64,000 bases of DNA from NCBI GenBank assembly GCA_034509495.1, contig CM067518.1, forward strand, positions 7,914,168-7,978,167, given 5' to 3'. Under the pieces are notes generated by a model. The model had not been told where the DNA came from and did not search any database. It worked only from the letters and a program-made list of their open reading frames with translations. Shown piece by piece: positions 1 to 11,919 of this stretch (position 1 is its first letter; each line of letters starts with the position of its first letter). Both the position numbers and the translations under genes were made by a program. Source of the stretch: Acestrorhynchus altus (Eukaryota; Chordata; Actinopteri; Characiformes; Acestrorhynchidae).

Positions 1-635
1 TGCCTGATGTTGCTGATGCTGCAGCCTGTCCAGCTGACAGCCAATGTCTCCATGTCATCATCAATGTTGGGGGCCTGCGCTACCAGCTACCGTGGACAAC
101 ATTGGAGGACTTCCCACTGTCACGCCTGGGCCAACTGCGCTTGTGCAGCAGCTTTGATGAAATCATGCGTGTGTGTGATGACTATGATGTGACACGCAAT
201 GAATTTTTCTTTGACCGCAGCCCATGCGCCTTCCGCACCATTCTGACCTTCCTGCGTGCTGGTAAGCTGCGTTCACTGCGTGAAATGTGTGCCCTCTCCT
301 TCCGTGAAGAGCTCATGTACTGGGGTGTGCCAGAGGAGAGCCTGGAGTGGTGCTGTCGGAGGCGTCTGCTGCAGCGTGCAGAGGAGTGCAATGAGTTGGA
401 AAGGGCAGCTGAAGAGGAGGAGGAAGAGGATGATGAAGACAATGAGAGTGAGGGCGGCCTGGCCGGCAAGTCCCGGCTAGGCAGCTGCATGGGCAAGTTG
501 AGGGACATGGTGGAGAAGCCACACTCAGGACTGCCTGGCAAAATATTTGCCTGCCTTTCAGTGCTTTTTGTCACCATCACTGCCATCAACCTGTCCATAA
601 GCACCATGCCTGCTATGAGGGAGGAAGAGGAAGAT
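1..635 (+). CDS. kcng1: kcng1 coding exon 1 (partial): Kv6.1 T1 domain and S1
   Basis: The open frame starts at base 3 with no in-frame ATG before the conserved domain, so the start codon lies outside the window; about 45 N-terminal residues are missing compared with human KCNG1. Seen: a T1/BTB tetramerisation domain (visible residues about 18-120) from VIINVGG through CDDYDVTRNEFFFDR, with the CALSF...WCC cysteines that bind zinc in non-Shaker Kv channels; an acidic Glu/Asp linker; the RDMVEKPHSGLPGK motif; and the S1 helix (IFACLSVLFVTITAI). The exon ends after REEEED at a GTGAGT donor (636) in phase 0 and joins GKCSKMCYN of the next exon, matching the S1-S2 junction of vertebrate KCNG1. 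Family knowledge: Kv6 subunits are electrically silent alone; they co-assemble with Kv2 subunits at the plasma membrane and shift their gating. KCNG4 is the nearest alternative, but the T1 and C-terminal sequences fit KCNG1 better. Confidence 0.95.
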
Positions 636-1179
636 GTGAGTGCTGAGGCATTTTGAACTTGACTGGTAAAAGAAGTGGTTGAGAGAACTCAAAATATCAA
701 GGCAGCATGATCTATTGGAGTCCTTCCCAGGGTCATTTATTGATACATTTAAATTTTGCAGGATACCTCATGCTTAGATGCTGTCAAATACAAATGTCAG
801 AATGGAGACTTCAGTTCTCAACATATTACACGTTATCACAGAAGACACAGTACAATAAGTTTATTATCTTAAATGATCTTGAAAGATCATTTTTAGTCAA
901 GGTTTGACGATAGCTGGGTGACAGCTGTTTGGACACCCAGCTGTTTGTTCCACCACTAAAGTGCCAGGACAGAATTGAGTTTGGATACTTGCTTTCCATG
1001 CATCTTGAGTGATGGTGTACTTAATGCTCAAAGGGCTCTTGGTACAGATTGAGTTTTGAAAGAAGGGTGTGCATAGATGCAAAATAGTGAAAGTGACAAG
1101 TGATAAACTGAATAGGTAAAAATTCTATAATAAAGACAAATAAATATGCAGGTATATGTGCACAATGGGACCAGAGCAC

Positions 1180-1615
1180 ATGTGTAATAATGAGAAATCA
1201 CTGCATGATCAGCTCTTAAGATTTGCTCAGTCCACAGTGGTCTCTTGTCCCCCACGGGCAGAGTTAAAAAACCTGATGGCTCTTGGAACAAATGATCTCC
1301 AGAGTTGGTCAGGTGAGCAGTTAAGTGACTGCAGTCTTCCACTGAACAAACTCCACTGCTTCATGATTACAGTGTCTAATGGGTGACTGGCAATGTCCAT
1401 CATATAAAAATGTCTGCAGGCCTTCTGCACCTTCTAATAGGAAAACTGTAGGGGATCCAGGGTATGAGTAGATGGAGGCACAGCTGTTCAATGGTCTTCA
1501 TGATCTGAGGTGTTAAAGCAACCGGCCTGAAGTCATTAGGCAAGCTGGTGCACACTTTCTTTGGCACTGGAAGCAGGCATGATGTCTTCAGAAGTGTGGG
1601 GACCCTACTCAACTG
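1180..1615 (-). mobile_element. Non-LTR retrotransposon fragment (internally deleted)
   Basis: On the minus strand, 1612 down to about 1480 reads like the start of a reverse-transcriptase domain (CLLPVPKK, then DFRPVALT and IMKTIEQL), typical of fish LINEs. About 200 bases later, 1330-1240 reads like the C-terminal tail of such an ORF (RSFVPRAIRFFNSARGG). The catalytic middle is missing, so this is an internally deleted, dead copy. The exact clade is not resolved. Confidence 0.65.
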
Positions 1616-4354
1616 AGAAACCCTTCCCTTAGCTCAGAACCCAGAAGGAAATGCTTTCAGCAGTCTTGGGCATACCTTGTCTTGGCCAACAACAGAGGAC
1701 TATACAGAACAATACAACAGTGGACTGACAGATCTTAAATACAAAATGACATAGGTAGCAGGTGGGACAAACTAACGAGGGGGCAGGTAAACAGATTAGA
1801 TACAGGTGGAAATAGGAGTAATGAGGGAGGAGACAAGGACTAAACAAACACAAACCATGTGCTAAAGAGCACATTTGGGGAACTGACAGGGGAGACAGGA
1901 CTGACAAGAGAGAGACATGACACTGTGTTCCTCCCCCTCAGAATGTCTACTCTCTCAACTGTACTCAATGTATCAATGTTTCAATGTAATCTTCAAATTT
2001 GGCAAATGACTGATCTTCAATGTTGAAATAATATAAATAATTATAGCAGTTTGTGGTTCAATGTTGAAAAAAATTTAAAAACCAATCAGTGTTGAGCAAA
2101 TTTCAAAATCAAAACATAATTCAGATGCTAATGTTATTGAGACTCAACACAATATGTATAGTTGAAATTTACATAGTTACATATAGTTACATATTGTACT
2201 TAGTAAAAAAAATATATATGGTTAAACAAATTAACCTGCATGCCACCACATTAGATTTGAAATGAAACTGAGATGTAATCAAAGTGTAGATTTTATTATT
2301 TAATTTAAGGGGTTGAAAAAATATTCCATGAAATATTTAGGAATTTCAACCATTTTTCTACAAAGCCTCCTCATTTCAGGGGCTCAAAACTAAATGGAAA
2401 ATGATCTCAATAGCTAGTTCATGGGGACATGGGCTATTCCCTTTTTAATCCATTATCAATTAAGCAGATAAAAGGCCCTGGAGTTGATTACAGGTGTGGC
2501 ATTTGCATTTGGAAACTTTTGCTGTGAACCCACAACATGCGTACAAAGGAGTTCTCAATGGTAGTGAACAGACCTTCATTAGGCTGAAAAATAAAATAGA
2601 TCAATCAGAGAGATAGTGAAAATATTAGGAATGGCTAAATCAATAGTGTGGTACATTCTGGGGCAAAAGACAGCAATAGATGTCTCGGACCCGTGAGAGA
2701 CCACTGTGGCCCGAGTTAATCTTAATCCTTTCCATTATGAAGAAAAAATCCTTCACAACATCCACCCAAGTCAAATCAAATCAAATCAACATTTATTTGT
2801 ATAGCGCTCTTCACAACTGAAGTTGTCACATAGCAGCTTCACAGAAGTCAAGAAATAAAAAGGTGAACATAGGAACAAAGAATAAGTGACAGATCCCCTA
2901 GTGAGCAAGCCAAATGGCGACAGTGGCAAGGAAAAACTCCCTCAAAGCTGGAGGAAAACACCTTGGGAACCAGGCTAACAAGGGGAGGACCCATCCTCTT
3001 CTGGTCGAACTACTTATACACAGTTAAGGGACACTGGACCCCTACACCTCTGTTTTATTACTCGGGTACTGAAGTAATGTTAGTTCGCTGGCAGACATAA
3101 TAGTAACAGTACATTTCTACAGTCGGTGATGGTGGGTGAGCAGCTAGTCCATGGCAGGGTGGAAACTAGTCCAGGTCCAGTATCCGGAAGATGGCTAGCC
3201 AATGTAAAGATGTATCAGATGGGGCAGAAGAGCTTGAGGTTAGGACATAATCAGGCCTGTGGGTCATCATTAACTCAGAAAAGATACAGAGATGAATAAG
3301 TTTCCAATTTAAAAATAGAATAGATAACGTAAACATTGCCAGAGTGTGGCGAGTGACTCCGGCAGATCTGACTATAACAGCCTAACTAAGGAGGGAACCA
3401 GAAGGTAACATAAGCATGGGAACATCGTGAAACATTGGCGTCTAACTGCTCCACCGTCACAAACTAGAGTGATCGCGAGAAGGAGTCAGATGGCAGCACC
3501 AACATCCCAGTTTACCATAAAACCCTATGTCCATGAACCCCTGGATCTGCAGCCTGTAACTAAGCTAAGACATTAATAACCAAATGCTACACTGAACAAG
3601 TAAGTTTTCAACCTACACTTGAAGACTGAGACAGTGTCTGAGTCCCGGACATTATCTGGAAGGTTATTCCAGAGCTGGGGGGCTTTGTGAGAAAAGGCTC
3701 TTCCCCCTGCTGAAGCCTTCTGAATTCTGGGAACTTATAGGAATCCAGCACCCTGTGATCTGAGTGATTGTGGTGGCTCATACAGGTCATTTAAATCCTG
3801 TAAGCATTCAGGAGCAGGACCGTGTAGGGCTTTATATGTAAGTAAAAGAATTTTATAATCAATATGGAATTTGACTGGAAGCCAGTGCAGTGCTGATAGT
3901 ATTGGACTGATGTGGTCGAATTTTCTAGTTTTAGTTAGAACCCTGGCTGCCGCATTTTGAACTAACTGAAGTCTATTTAGGTTCCTGCTTCAACAACCTG
4001 ACAATAGTACATTGCAGTAATCTAACCTTGACATAATAAAAGCATGCACCAGTTTTTCAGCAGTGTGCAAGGATAGGGCTTTTCTTAACTTGGAGATATT
4101 ACAAAGATGAAGAAAAGCTGTCCTAGTAATATTACCTATGTGTTGGTCAAATGATAAATCTGAATCAATTATTACACCAAGTTGGTTACTGGACTAGTTA
4201 AAACTGAGAAATCAGCCAGATTTAGCATTAAGTCTGATAATTTTTTCCTTGCAATTTTAGGACCCAAAAGAAGGACCTCTGTTTTGTTACTATTTAGAAG
4301 AAGGAAGTTACAGAACATCCAAGATTTGATGTCTTTTATACAGTCTTCCATTTT

Positions 4355-4846
4355 TTAAAATTTAGTTTTATCATCAGGTTTGGCCGATATATACAATTGA
4401 GTATCGTCTGCATAACAGTGGAAGTTAATGCCATGTCTGTTTATGATTGTGCCAAGGGGTAGCATGTAAAGAGTGAACAGTAGTGGTCCTAAAATAGATC
4501 CTTGTGGGATTCCATATCTCATTTCAGTGTGATTGGAAGACACATCCTTCACATTTACAAATTGAAACTGATCAGTTAGGTAAGATCTGAACCACGAGAG
4601 GGCTGTCCTTGTGATTCTGACCACACTTTGTAATCTTTCTAGGAGAATAGTGTGATCTATTGTATCAAATGCTGCACTTAAATCTAGCAGCACAAGCAGG
4701 GACACACAGCCTTGATCAGAGGCAAGAATGAGATCATTTGTAATCCTAACTAGGGCTGTCTCCGTACTATGATGAGGCCTAAATCCAGATTGGAATTTTT
4801 CATATATGTGATTCTTGTGCAGGTATCTGCGTAGTAATTGGGCCAC
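4355..4846 (-). pseudogene. LINE reverse transcriptase domain (fragment)
   Basis: This 163-codon frame contains the core of a non-LTR reverse transcriptase. FQSGFRPHHSTETALV is motif 1-2. LLDLSAAFDTIDH carries the first catalytic Asp. GIPQGSILGPLLF is the template-binding motif. FHCYADDTQLY is the YADD catalytic box. It lies inside the minus-strand LINE, between a linker ORF and the 3' tail. The domain itself is uninterrupted, but the flanking parts of ORF2 are frameshifted, so no full-length enzyme can be made. The family resembles the L2/CR1/Rex1 group; exact assignment would need a phylogeny. Confidence 0.9.
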
Positions 4847-6634
4847 TGCTTTTTCTAAAATCTTAGATGTAAATGGTAAATTAGAAATAGGTCTATAATT
4901 ATCCAGTACACTCTGATCAAGATTTGATTTCTTGAGCAGTGGTTTAATAACTGCTCAAGTTTAAAAGCTTTAGGTATGTAACCTAGACTAAGAGATAAGT
5001 TTAGTATTCTTAAGAGAGGTTTGATTATAGCTGGCAGCACTTCTTTAAGTAGGTTTGATTGGATTGCATCTAGACAGCAGTCGGCATTTCTCTAATTCTG
5101 ACTGTGGAAGTGGGTGAAAGGTTTCCAACTTTTCTTCTAGATCTATATTTTGTTCTATATCAGCCACACCAGAAGACAAACTGTTTGAATTTAATATTAT
5201 GGGTTGAATTTTCTGTCTAATATTTTCTATTTTATGATTGAAAAAGTCCATAAAGATATTACTAGTGAAATTTGATGGAATCGTCGGTGGTGTACCTGCC
5301 TGATTTTTTGTATGTTTTGAGATTGCACTGAAAAGTACTCTGGGATTGTTTTTGTTTTTTTCAATCATTGTGGATAAATAATCTGAACAAGCTCTAGTGA
5401 GAGTCCTTCTATAATCAATTAGGCTGTTCTTCCAAGCTGAGTGGAATACTTCCAGTTTAGTGGATTTAGTGGATTTTTAAGGTACAAGTCTGATCGTTGT
5501 ACCATGTGGTGATTTTCTTCTGTCTTAATTTTTTTATATTTAAGCGGTGCTACATTGTCCAATGTTGATCTGAGGTTATTGTGTAAACAGTTGGTTATAA
5601 CTCCTCTGGAACTGTTGGATAATAATCTGGTGTTAAAAAATCAGGTAGGTTTTCAGTAATTTGTTGGGCTGTAGTTGATCTTATTAAATGCTTCATGCAG
5701 TAATGAGGGGACGTACATACATTTTGGCTAAGCTGTAGCTCAAAGGAAATTAAATAAAGATCTGAAATTGCTGTGATTTGGGGAGAGTATTTAAGTCATT
5801 TATGCCAACACCCAGTGACAGAACCAGATCCAGAGTGTGATTACAATAATGTGTCAGCCCGGTTACATTCTGGATAATACCTACAGACTCTAGGATTGAG
5901 GTAAATGCCTTTTTTAATGAATCATCTACCTTCTCAAAGTGAATATTAAAATATCCTACAATTATTACTTTATCACTGCAGACTACTATGTCTGCAGCAA
6001 ATTTACTAAATTCTTTTAAAAACTAGGGTCCTGGAGGTCTATATAGATTAATTAATGACAGAATGTTCTTGTTTACTGATGTTAATAGACAGAATTTCAA
6101 AGGAAGTGAAGGTATTATAGTTTATCTGATTAATTTATAAAATATTTTGGTAGATTATACAGACTCCACCTCCTCTACCTGATAGTCTCGGGTTGTGCAC
6201 ATCAGTATAACCTTCAGACGTGGGTTCATTTAGTGCCAGGTATTCATCAGGTCTAATCCAAGTTTCATTGATGCACAAAACATTGAGCATCTGATCATTT
6301 ATTATTTCATTCACAATGACTGCCTTTGAATTAAGTGATCTATTATTGAGTAGATCAAACTTTAGATTTGAGGTGTCTGGATATTGATTAAGTTTTTAAA
6401 ACAGGCTGTTTTAGTTTATCTGTGTTTAGCTTTAGTTCAGGGCACAGATACAGTCTCAGTCTCAATACACCTAGGTGACATGTCAAAGCAACTCGCAGAC
6501 AGTCGGTTTAGCCAGTGGACACCATCCCTACCTATAAGACCAGGCTTGCCTCTTTAATATTTTCTTTAATCACTTCATTCTGCCACAGACGTATATCATT
6601 GGCCCCTACATGGATTACTATCCTTGAATATTTC

Positions 6635-6961
6635 CTATTTACTAATTAAAGATGGCCACTGACATCCAGCATCCTGGTCAACGTGTCGGACAATAGAATC
6701 TCCTACAACCAGAGTTCTTCGAACAGGCTCCTCAACAGGTGTTTCACTGAGCAGGGCGAACCTTGGACACATGAATAGGAGGGGAGCGGTGTTTGTGTGG
6801 GTCAGCTTTGGCCTTAACCTTAGCTTTTTGACTATGAGAGACGTCACCCATTCGCCCCACGATGCCAGAGTCGAGGGGGTGCTGACCCTCACTGAGGCAC
6901 CCAGGGCTGCTAATACTGAGCACTCTAACTCTCTGTCCTTCAGTAAAACCCCAATACACAC
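6635..6961 (-). pseudogene. LINE ORF1-like fragment with SGNH-type motif
   Basis: The C-terminal part reads RRTLVVGDSIVRHV. The GDSIV block is the nucleophile motif of the SGNH/GDSL hydrolase-like domain carried by ORF1 of many CR1/L2-type LINEs in fish. It lies 5' of the endonuclease part of the same minus-strand element. The upstream part is low-complexity, and an overlapping second frame (7013-6744) suggests an indel. No function is expected from this copy. Confidence 0.6.
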
Positions 6962-7454
6962 CTTCTATCTTGCCCACCTTTTCTAGCAGGGAGCTAACTA
7001 TCTGACAGTACAAACACTATCATTATTATTATCACTAGAGCTGAAAAAGGGGTTTACACTAAACAAGCCACACTCTGAGCAAGCAAACAGACCAGCAGCA
7101 GACATGGTTAAACAGGTACTCACCACTTTTGTGTAGAATAAAATAACTTACACCAAACAGCAAACAAACCAACCGGAGAAAACAGCTTCTCCACTTTCTG
7201 AGAGCTGCAAAAAAGTCTGAAAAACAATCTAAAAATGGTTACTATGGAAGAAGGAGTTTCACAAGTTGCACAAGTAGCAAACAACCAGCAAACAAACAGC
7301 AAACAAGCTCTGCGAGAGCAGATAGCTACACCATCAAACAGTAACTTATCAAACAGTACTAGCAAAAACCAAGTCCAGGAACTAGTATCAGTAACAGCAT
7401 CTAAGTATACCACGAAGAGAAGACAGAGAGCAAATACAAACCATTAATCAGCCT

Positions 7455-7690
7455 GAAAAATATTAGTGCATCTAAAAAAATGGAATATTGTGAAAAAGTT
7501 CATTTGTGTTCATAATTTCATAGAAAAAATTAGTGTCATATTTTATATTGATAACATAAAGCGACATATTCCATACCTTTATGGGTTTACTGGTGATCTG
7601 TAGGACTTATATCTGATGAAATTCAGAACCTCAGGTTATAAGAATATTTAAGGTCAAGTTTGACCAAAGGACTAATCAGAATTAAGAAAG
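7455..7690. repeat. Possible DNA-transposon end fragment
   Basis: The stretch starting GTGCATCTAAAAAAATGGAA and continuing through GTGAAAAAGTTCATTTGTG resembles the termini of a repeat widespread in fish genomes. It lies between the LINE 5' end and the right inverted repeat of the interrupted Tc1-type element, so it is either part of that element or a third insertion. The identification rests on memory of the motif only. Confidence 0.35.
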
Positions 7691-9140
7691 AAAGAAAGCT
7701 TGAAATATATCACTTGCAATCCAAGGAATTCTTAAGTATACCCAAATATACTTCCTGATCAGATTCAACCAAATGCAGCATGGTTGATTGCACAATGCTT
7801 CACAGTACAGATGAACAGTGACACAAATACTGCAAAGTTTTTGCAATGGCGGACTCAATCTGCATCTTATATATTTCAAGCTGCATTTTATTTTAGATAA
7901 ATTATTCATATTTGAGCCCCTGAAAAGAGGAGGCCTTTTAAAATGGTTGCAGTTCCTAAACATTTCATAGAATATTTTTGTTCAACCCCTTGAATTAAAT
8001 CTGAAAATCTACATTTCAATTGCATCTCAGTTGTTTCATTTAAAATCCAGTGTGGTTTCATGCAGAGCCCAAATCATGTCCACTGTTCAAATCATTACAT
8101 CTGAGATCTGTCAATGTGATTTTATAAATTCACAAGGTTCATCTGAACATTTTGTAACATAGAAGTGTCCAGTTATTGCCATGGAGAGCCTTTTACATTA
8201 ATTAAATTTAGATAAAACTCAGACAAAACTGAAACTGTGCTGAATGGCGACTCTCCAAAATAAGATTTGGACACCTCTGATCTAATTTTGCTTCAACCTA
8301 ACTATGTGAATTTTTAAGGATTCATGAATTTCTAAAAAATAAGATGTTTTTCCAGGAACACATGGCAGGTGATCCTAAAGCAGAAATTATCTATTTCTGT
8401 TACACACTGACTCACACATTCAGAAACCCCCTTTTCTAATTTAATTAAGGCTCTTATTATCCAGTCTGGCTCAAGTCTGAGGAGTAATTAACATGGCTGT
8501 CCCCAGCTAAGAAAGAAATGCGGGATATGCAATTTTATATTATAATTGTAATTGAGCATTGTGGTACCTTGAAACAGCCTCTCATTTCAGAACATCAAAT
8601 ATGTTCCCTCTTTGTTGGTTTAGCACATTTGGGCTGGAGTTCAAGTGGTTTCTGGTTGTAGTAGGAAGCCAGACTCTGAAAAGTCATGATAGATGTCAGT
8701 GTTAAAGGCAGGATATGGTTTGGTGAAAGGTTGTGAAGACAAGGCAGAGATAGAATTTACAGGATTTAAGATTAGATGGAGGGTTTCAGGCATGGTATTT
8801 CTCCCAAAATGTAGTTATTTCATAATATACTTAGCCACTCAAAATACAATAAGTACAATCAAAATAAAACCACTAAAACTTTAAAGTAAGTAGAATTGTT
8901 CAAATTCATTCATCGGTTCATCAATTCCACCAGTAATTTTATTTTGAAATTTGTTTTTTTAAAAAGATCCTTGTTGTTGTGATGTAGAATAAGACAATAT
9001 AAACTGATTTTGCTTTACATATTTTTGCAGTGTAACAAAAACATTGCAATTATTCATGTTCACTCCATGTTGTGTGGAGTTATCCAGCTGAAACTATAAT
9101 ATCTAGTGTTAGCTTTTAGACTAGCAAGGTACCTAGTAAA

Positions 9141-9250
9141 TTTACAACACATTATAAAACATAGCAAATTACATTTATGTCTTTTGAGTTTGATAAATAG
9201 CCATAACTGTTGTATGAAATTCTGGTCATTGAATCAATCAGTCTCAGATT
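9141..9250 (+). repeat. Dispersed repeat copy 1 (pair with 10762-10875)
   Basis: It shares a long, diverged match in the same orientation with 10762-10875: TTATAAAACAT, then ATGTCTTTT..TTTGATAA.TAG, then GAAATT.TGGTCATT.AATCAAT. No coding potential and no recognised family. Confidence 0.6.
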
Positions 9251-10761
9251 AATGATGTCATCTAATTTACATATAAACCTGTAATCCAAAATAGTAGAAT
9301 CTGGTGGTGTTGAGAGTCTGTCTCAGAAAAGCATCAACAGCACCATATTCTAAGGAAGTGGACATTGCGTTTTACTGTGTCACAGCATTGACTTGTGGAT
9401 GTATGTAAATTTGGGGGGCATACATAAAATGGGTCAAGATGGAGCCAAGAGGACTAACACCAACTGTTAGTGTTAGTGTATGACAGATCATTAGAGATGT
9501 TTTTATTGTGTCTTTAATTATGTACAAATTATTGGGGGGGGAAATGCAATATGTGAGCCTCTGCACTCCAGAACAGCTAAAGTTTATTTTGCTTTGTACT
9601 CACTGACTCGCTTTGCACACCATTTATCCAGTATTTGAAAACATGCCCTCAGACTGTTCAACACCTGAGTAATTTTATGCTTGATCTTTCCACAGCAGTT
9701 CTGACAAATGCATGTAATTTGTGCATGACTGTCATTTCAATACCACTTAAGCTATTTACACTTATGTGGGTGTTTGTTTTGTAATACAGGTTAGTCTATA
9801 GTCAAAATCAAAGGCAAAGCTTGGCTTTGTTGAGGTCGGCTCTTTGTAATTTGGTGCAGGATAAGGAGGTAAATATATCACCTGAAATGTAAGCTTGGAA
9901 ACGAGGTGATCAGCTTTGGCCTGAAGGCACGTAATAACGAGGTCTCATCCTCACCTTTGAAAACCTTGTTAGAATTTCAATATGCTTAGTTGTTGGTAAC
10001 ATGAGCAATAACAATCCCATACACAGTATAAACACATTTGCTGACACTTTCCAGATGAGTAGGGTGTTTGCTGGGACTTTGCGGTGTGTTACATAAGGAT
10101 TTTATTAGATTAACATGAAAAAACAGCACTATGTGAAAACTGTGAAGGACTGCGATAACATCAATTCAGGCCAATGCAGAAATTACCTTTAAATCCACAA
10201 ATGGATAGATTATGGTTCTTTGGGGTGTTGTGCTTATGTTTGGTAGCATATGCTTCCCTCTGCTGTCCTGTGGTCAACATTGCAACTGAGAAAACTACAT
10301 TCTTGGTCCATAAAGCAATAGTCATTGCATCTTTTGGACCCACAGGTACTTTAAAGTACACACCTAAATATATCAATATTTATATTGATGATGGATTAGA
10401 GCAAGTAAAGGGCTGAGATAGTTTAGGATTTCATGGGGTGTCCTAATTTTTTCACATTACATTTCATATTGTAAATCGTTATTGACCTAAAATATTTTGG
10501 GATTGTCCATATTGCCCAGCCCTAATTCCAACCCTGATTGGTTTATTTTTTATAGTAGTCATGGCAGGATTTAGGATGTCCACAGTTCAATTATGGCCAT
10601 TTAATTTTCTATCCAGAATGTTGATTTATAAGTGAATTCTCAGTTAATTTTGAGTGAGTTCAACTAAGATTAGACATCAGGAAAAGTGACACAAACAAGA
10701 TGCATTGTTCTTCGAATGCACCATCCAGCAAAGAGTGCCCCACTTTTGCTTTGTTTTCGCC

Positions 10762-10875
10762 ATGTAGTGAAACATGTTATAAAACATGACAACAAATTAT
10801 TTTAATGTCTTTTCAATTTGATAAGTAGTCAAATATTTTTGTGAAATTTTGGTCATTCAATCAATAGGCCTCATT
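10762..10875 (+). repeat. Dispersed repeat copy 2 (pair with 9141-9250)
   Basis: Direct, diverged match to 9141-9250, 1.6 kb away in the same intron. It is either two insertions of one unrecognised repeat family or an old local duplication. Confidence 0.6.
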
Positions 10876-11139
10876 CACTATTTTCTCACAGAATTTCTTA
10901 ATTTTAAGTCTTCACAATGTGTTTATAAACCACAGAATTATTCTGAAATGGTCTTACAATGATGAAACACGTTATCCTCATAAATTGAACAAATCTCAAT
11001 CATATCTGGAAAATTTGACAGTAAGTCAAATATAATATCATGTAAAACTCCATTTTTGTTGGGATTATGCATGAGTGTACAAAGTGGATAATGACCCTTA
11101 AACTTATAATGTACTAATCAGTCTCATTGTGTGTCCTAG

Positions 11140-11919
11140 GGAAAATGTTCTAAGATGTGCTACAACATCTTTATTGTAGAGACAGTGTGCGTGGCCTGGT
11201 TCTCCTTGGAATTCACACTGCGATTTATCCAGGACCGCAGCAAGCTGGCTTTCCTCCGGCGCCCACTCAACCTCATTGACGTCGTGGCCATCTTGCCCTA
11301 CTACATCACTCTTGTAGTGGACAGTACCTCTTCAGGGGAGAAGCGCCGGGGCTCAGGTAACACCTACCTGGACAAAGTGGGCCTGGTGCTGCGTGTTCTG
11401 CGTGCTCTGCGCATCTTGTATGTGATGCGATTGGCGAGGCATTCCCTTGGCCTCCAGACTCTGGGCCTGACAGCTCGCAGGTGCACTCGTGAGTTTGGCT
11501 TGCTGCTGCTCTTCCTCTGTGTAGCCATCGCACTCTTCTCACCACTCCTCTACCTTATTGAGAATGAGGTGGCTGCCACTCAGGAGTTTAGCAGTATCCC
11601 AGCCACTTACTGGTGGGCAGTCATCACCATGACAACTGTGGGTTATGGTGACATGGTGCCACGCAGCATCCCAGGCCAAGTGGTGGCACTCAGCAGCATC
11701 CTCAGTGGCATTTTGCTCATGGCCTTCCCTGTCACATCCATCTTCCACACGTTTTCACGTTCATATGTCGAGCTGAAGCAGGAGCAGCAGCGACTGCTGC
11801 AGCGTCGAACTCACTTCTTGCTGCGCAGCCGAATGGCTGGTCTGGGCAGCAACCTGTCACTGGAAAGTGATGTACTTTTCCCCAGCGCCTCTTCTGATCC
11901 AATAGACAATGATGAATGA
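11140..11919 (+). CDS. kcng1: kcng1 coding exon 2: Kv6.1 S2-S6, pore and C-terminus
   Basis: The exon follows the acceptor AG at 11138-11139 and runs 259 codons to TGA (11917-11919). Order of segments: GKCSKMCYN (S1-S2 loop); S2 (FIVETVCVAWFSLEF); S3 (NLIDVVAILPYYITLVV); S4 with regularly spaced arginines (LRVLRALRILYVMRLARH); S5 (FGLLLLFLCVAIALF); the pore helix and filter (YWWAVITMTTVGYGDMVP); and S6 (LSSILSGILLMAFPVTSIF). The S6 hinge is PVT, as in silent Kv6 subunits, not the PxP of Kv1-Kv4. The tail ends SLESDVLFPSASSDPIDNDE, close to the human KCNG1 end. The frame is intact and all pore residues are present, so this looks functional. It would modify Kv2 channels as a heterotetramer partner. 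The region just after the stop contains tandem copies of this exon's 3' end. Confidence 0.97.
   Translation, partial: GKCSKMCYNIFIVETVCVAWFSLEFTLRFIQDRSKLAFLRRPLNLIDVVAILPYYITLVVDSTSSGEKRRGSGNTYLDKVGLVLRVLRALRILYVMRLARHSLGLQTLGLTARRCTREFGLLLLFLCVAIALFSPLLYLIENEVAATQEFSSIPATYWWAVITMTTVGYGDMVPRSIPGQVVALSSILSGILLMAFPVTSIFHTFSRSYVELKQEQQRLLQRRTHFLLRSRMAGLGSNLSLESDVLFPSASSDPIDNDE

Larger units (their letters stand above)
2762..7440 (-). mobile_element. LINE (L2/CR1/Rex-type non-LTR retrotransposon), about 4.7 kb
   Basis: This is a minus-strand element. Its 3' end is at 2762-2810, where the sequence ends in a (TTTGA)n-type tail next to GCGCTATACAAATAAATG, a common tail of fish LINEs. Read from the 5' side: an ORF1-like region with an SGNH-type motif (about 6960-6635), an endonuclease segment (about 6290-6150; INETWIRPDEYLALNE and LSGRGGGVCIIY), a linker ORF (5368-5045) and a reverse transcriptase (4846-4355). 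Frames are broken by stops and indels, so it is inactive. The remaining 3' portion (4350-2810) is untranslated or too decayed to read. Confidence 0.85.
2236..8068 (+). mobile_element. Tc1/mariner-type transposon, split by a LINE
   Basis: The ends are inverted repeats of about 160 bp: 2236-2402 matches the reverse complement of 7908-8068 (shared GGGGTTGAA..AATATTC and CCTCCTC.TTTCAGGGGCTCAAA segments). At 2537-2770 the + strand reads like a decayed transposase N-terminus: MRTKEFS at the start, then LGMAKSIVWYIL (helix-turn-helix type) and later FTTSTQVK-like codons, as in the SB-like Tc1 proteins of fish. This frame breaks off exactly where the LINE at 2762-7440 begins. The C-terminal transposase half is not recognisable. 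Confidence 0.75.
636..11139 (+). other. kcng1: kcng1 intron (S1-S2 loop), 10.5 kb
   Basis: The intron runs from the GTGAGT donor at 636 to the acceptor TGTCCTAG ending at 11139, and both junctions are phase 0. It is AT-rich and filled with mobile-element relics, listed separately. I see no convincing protein-coding or RNA gene in 661-1180, 1620-2230, 8070-9140 or 9250-10760; short open frames there have no recognisable protein. Confidence 0.9.

Noticed and set aside
182..607. 141-codon minus-strand frame opposite kcng1 exon 1
   Set aside because: Shadow of the conserved T1-coding strand; no domain of its own.
11306..11748. Minus-strand frames opposite kcng1 exon 2
   Set aside because: Shadows of the conserved channel exon.
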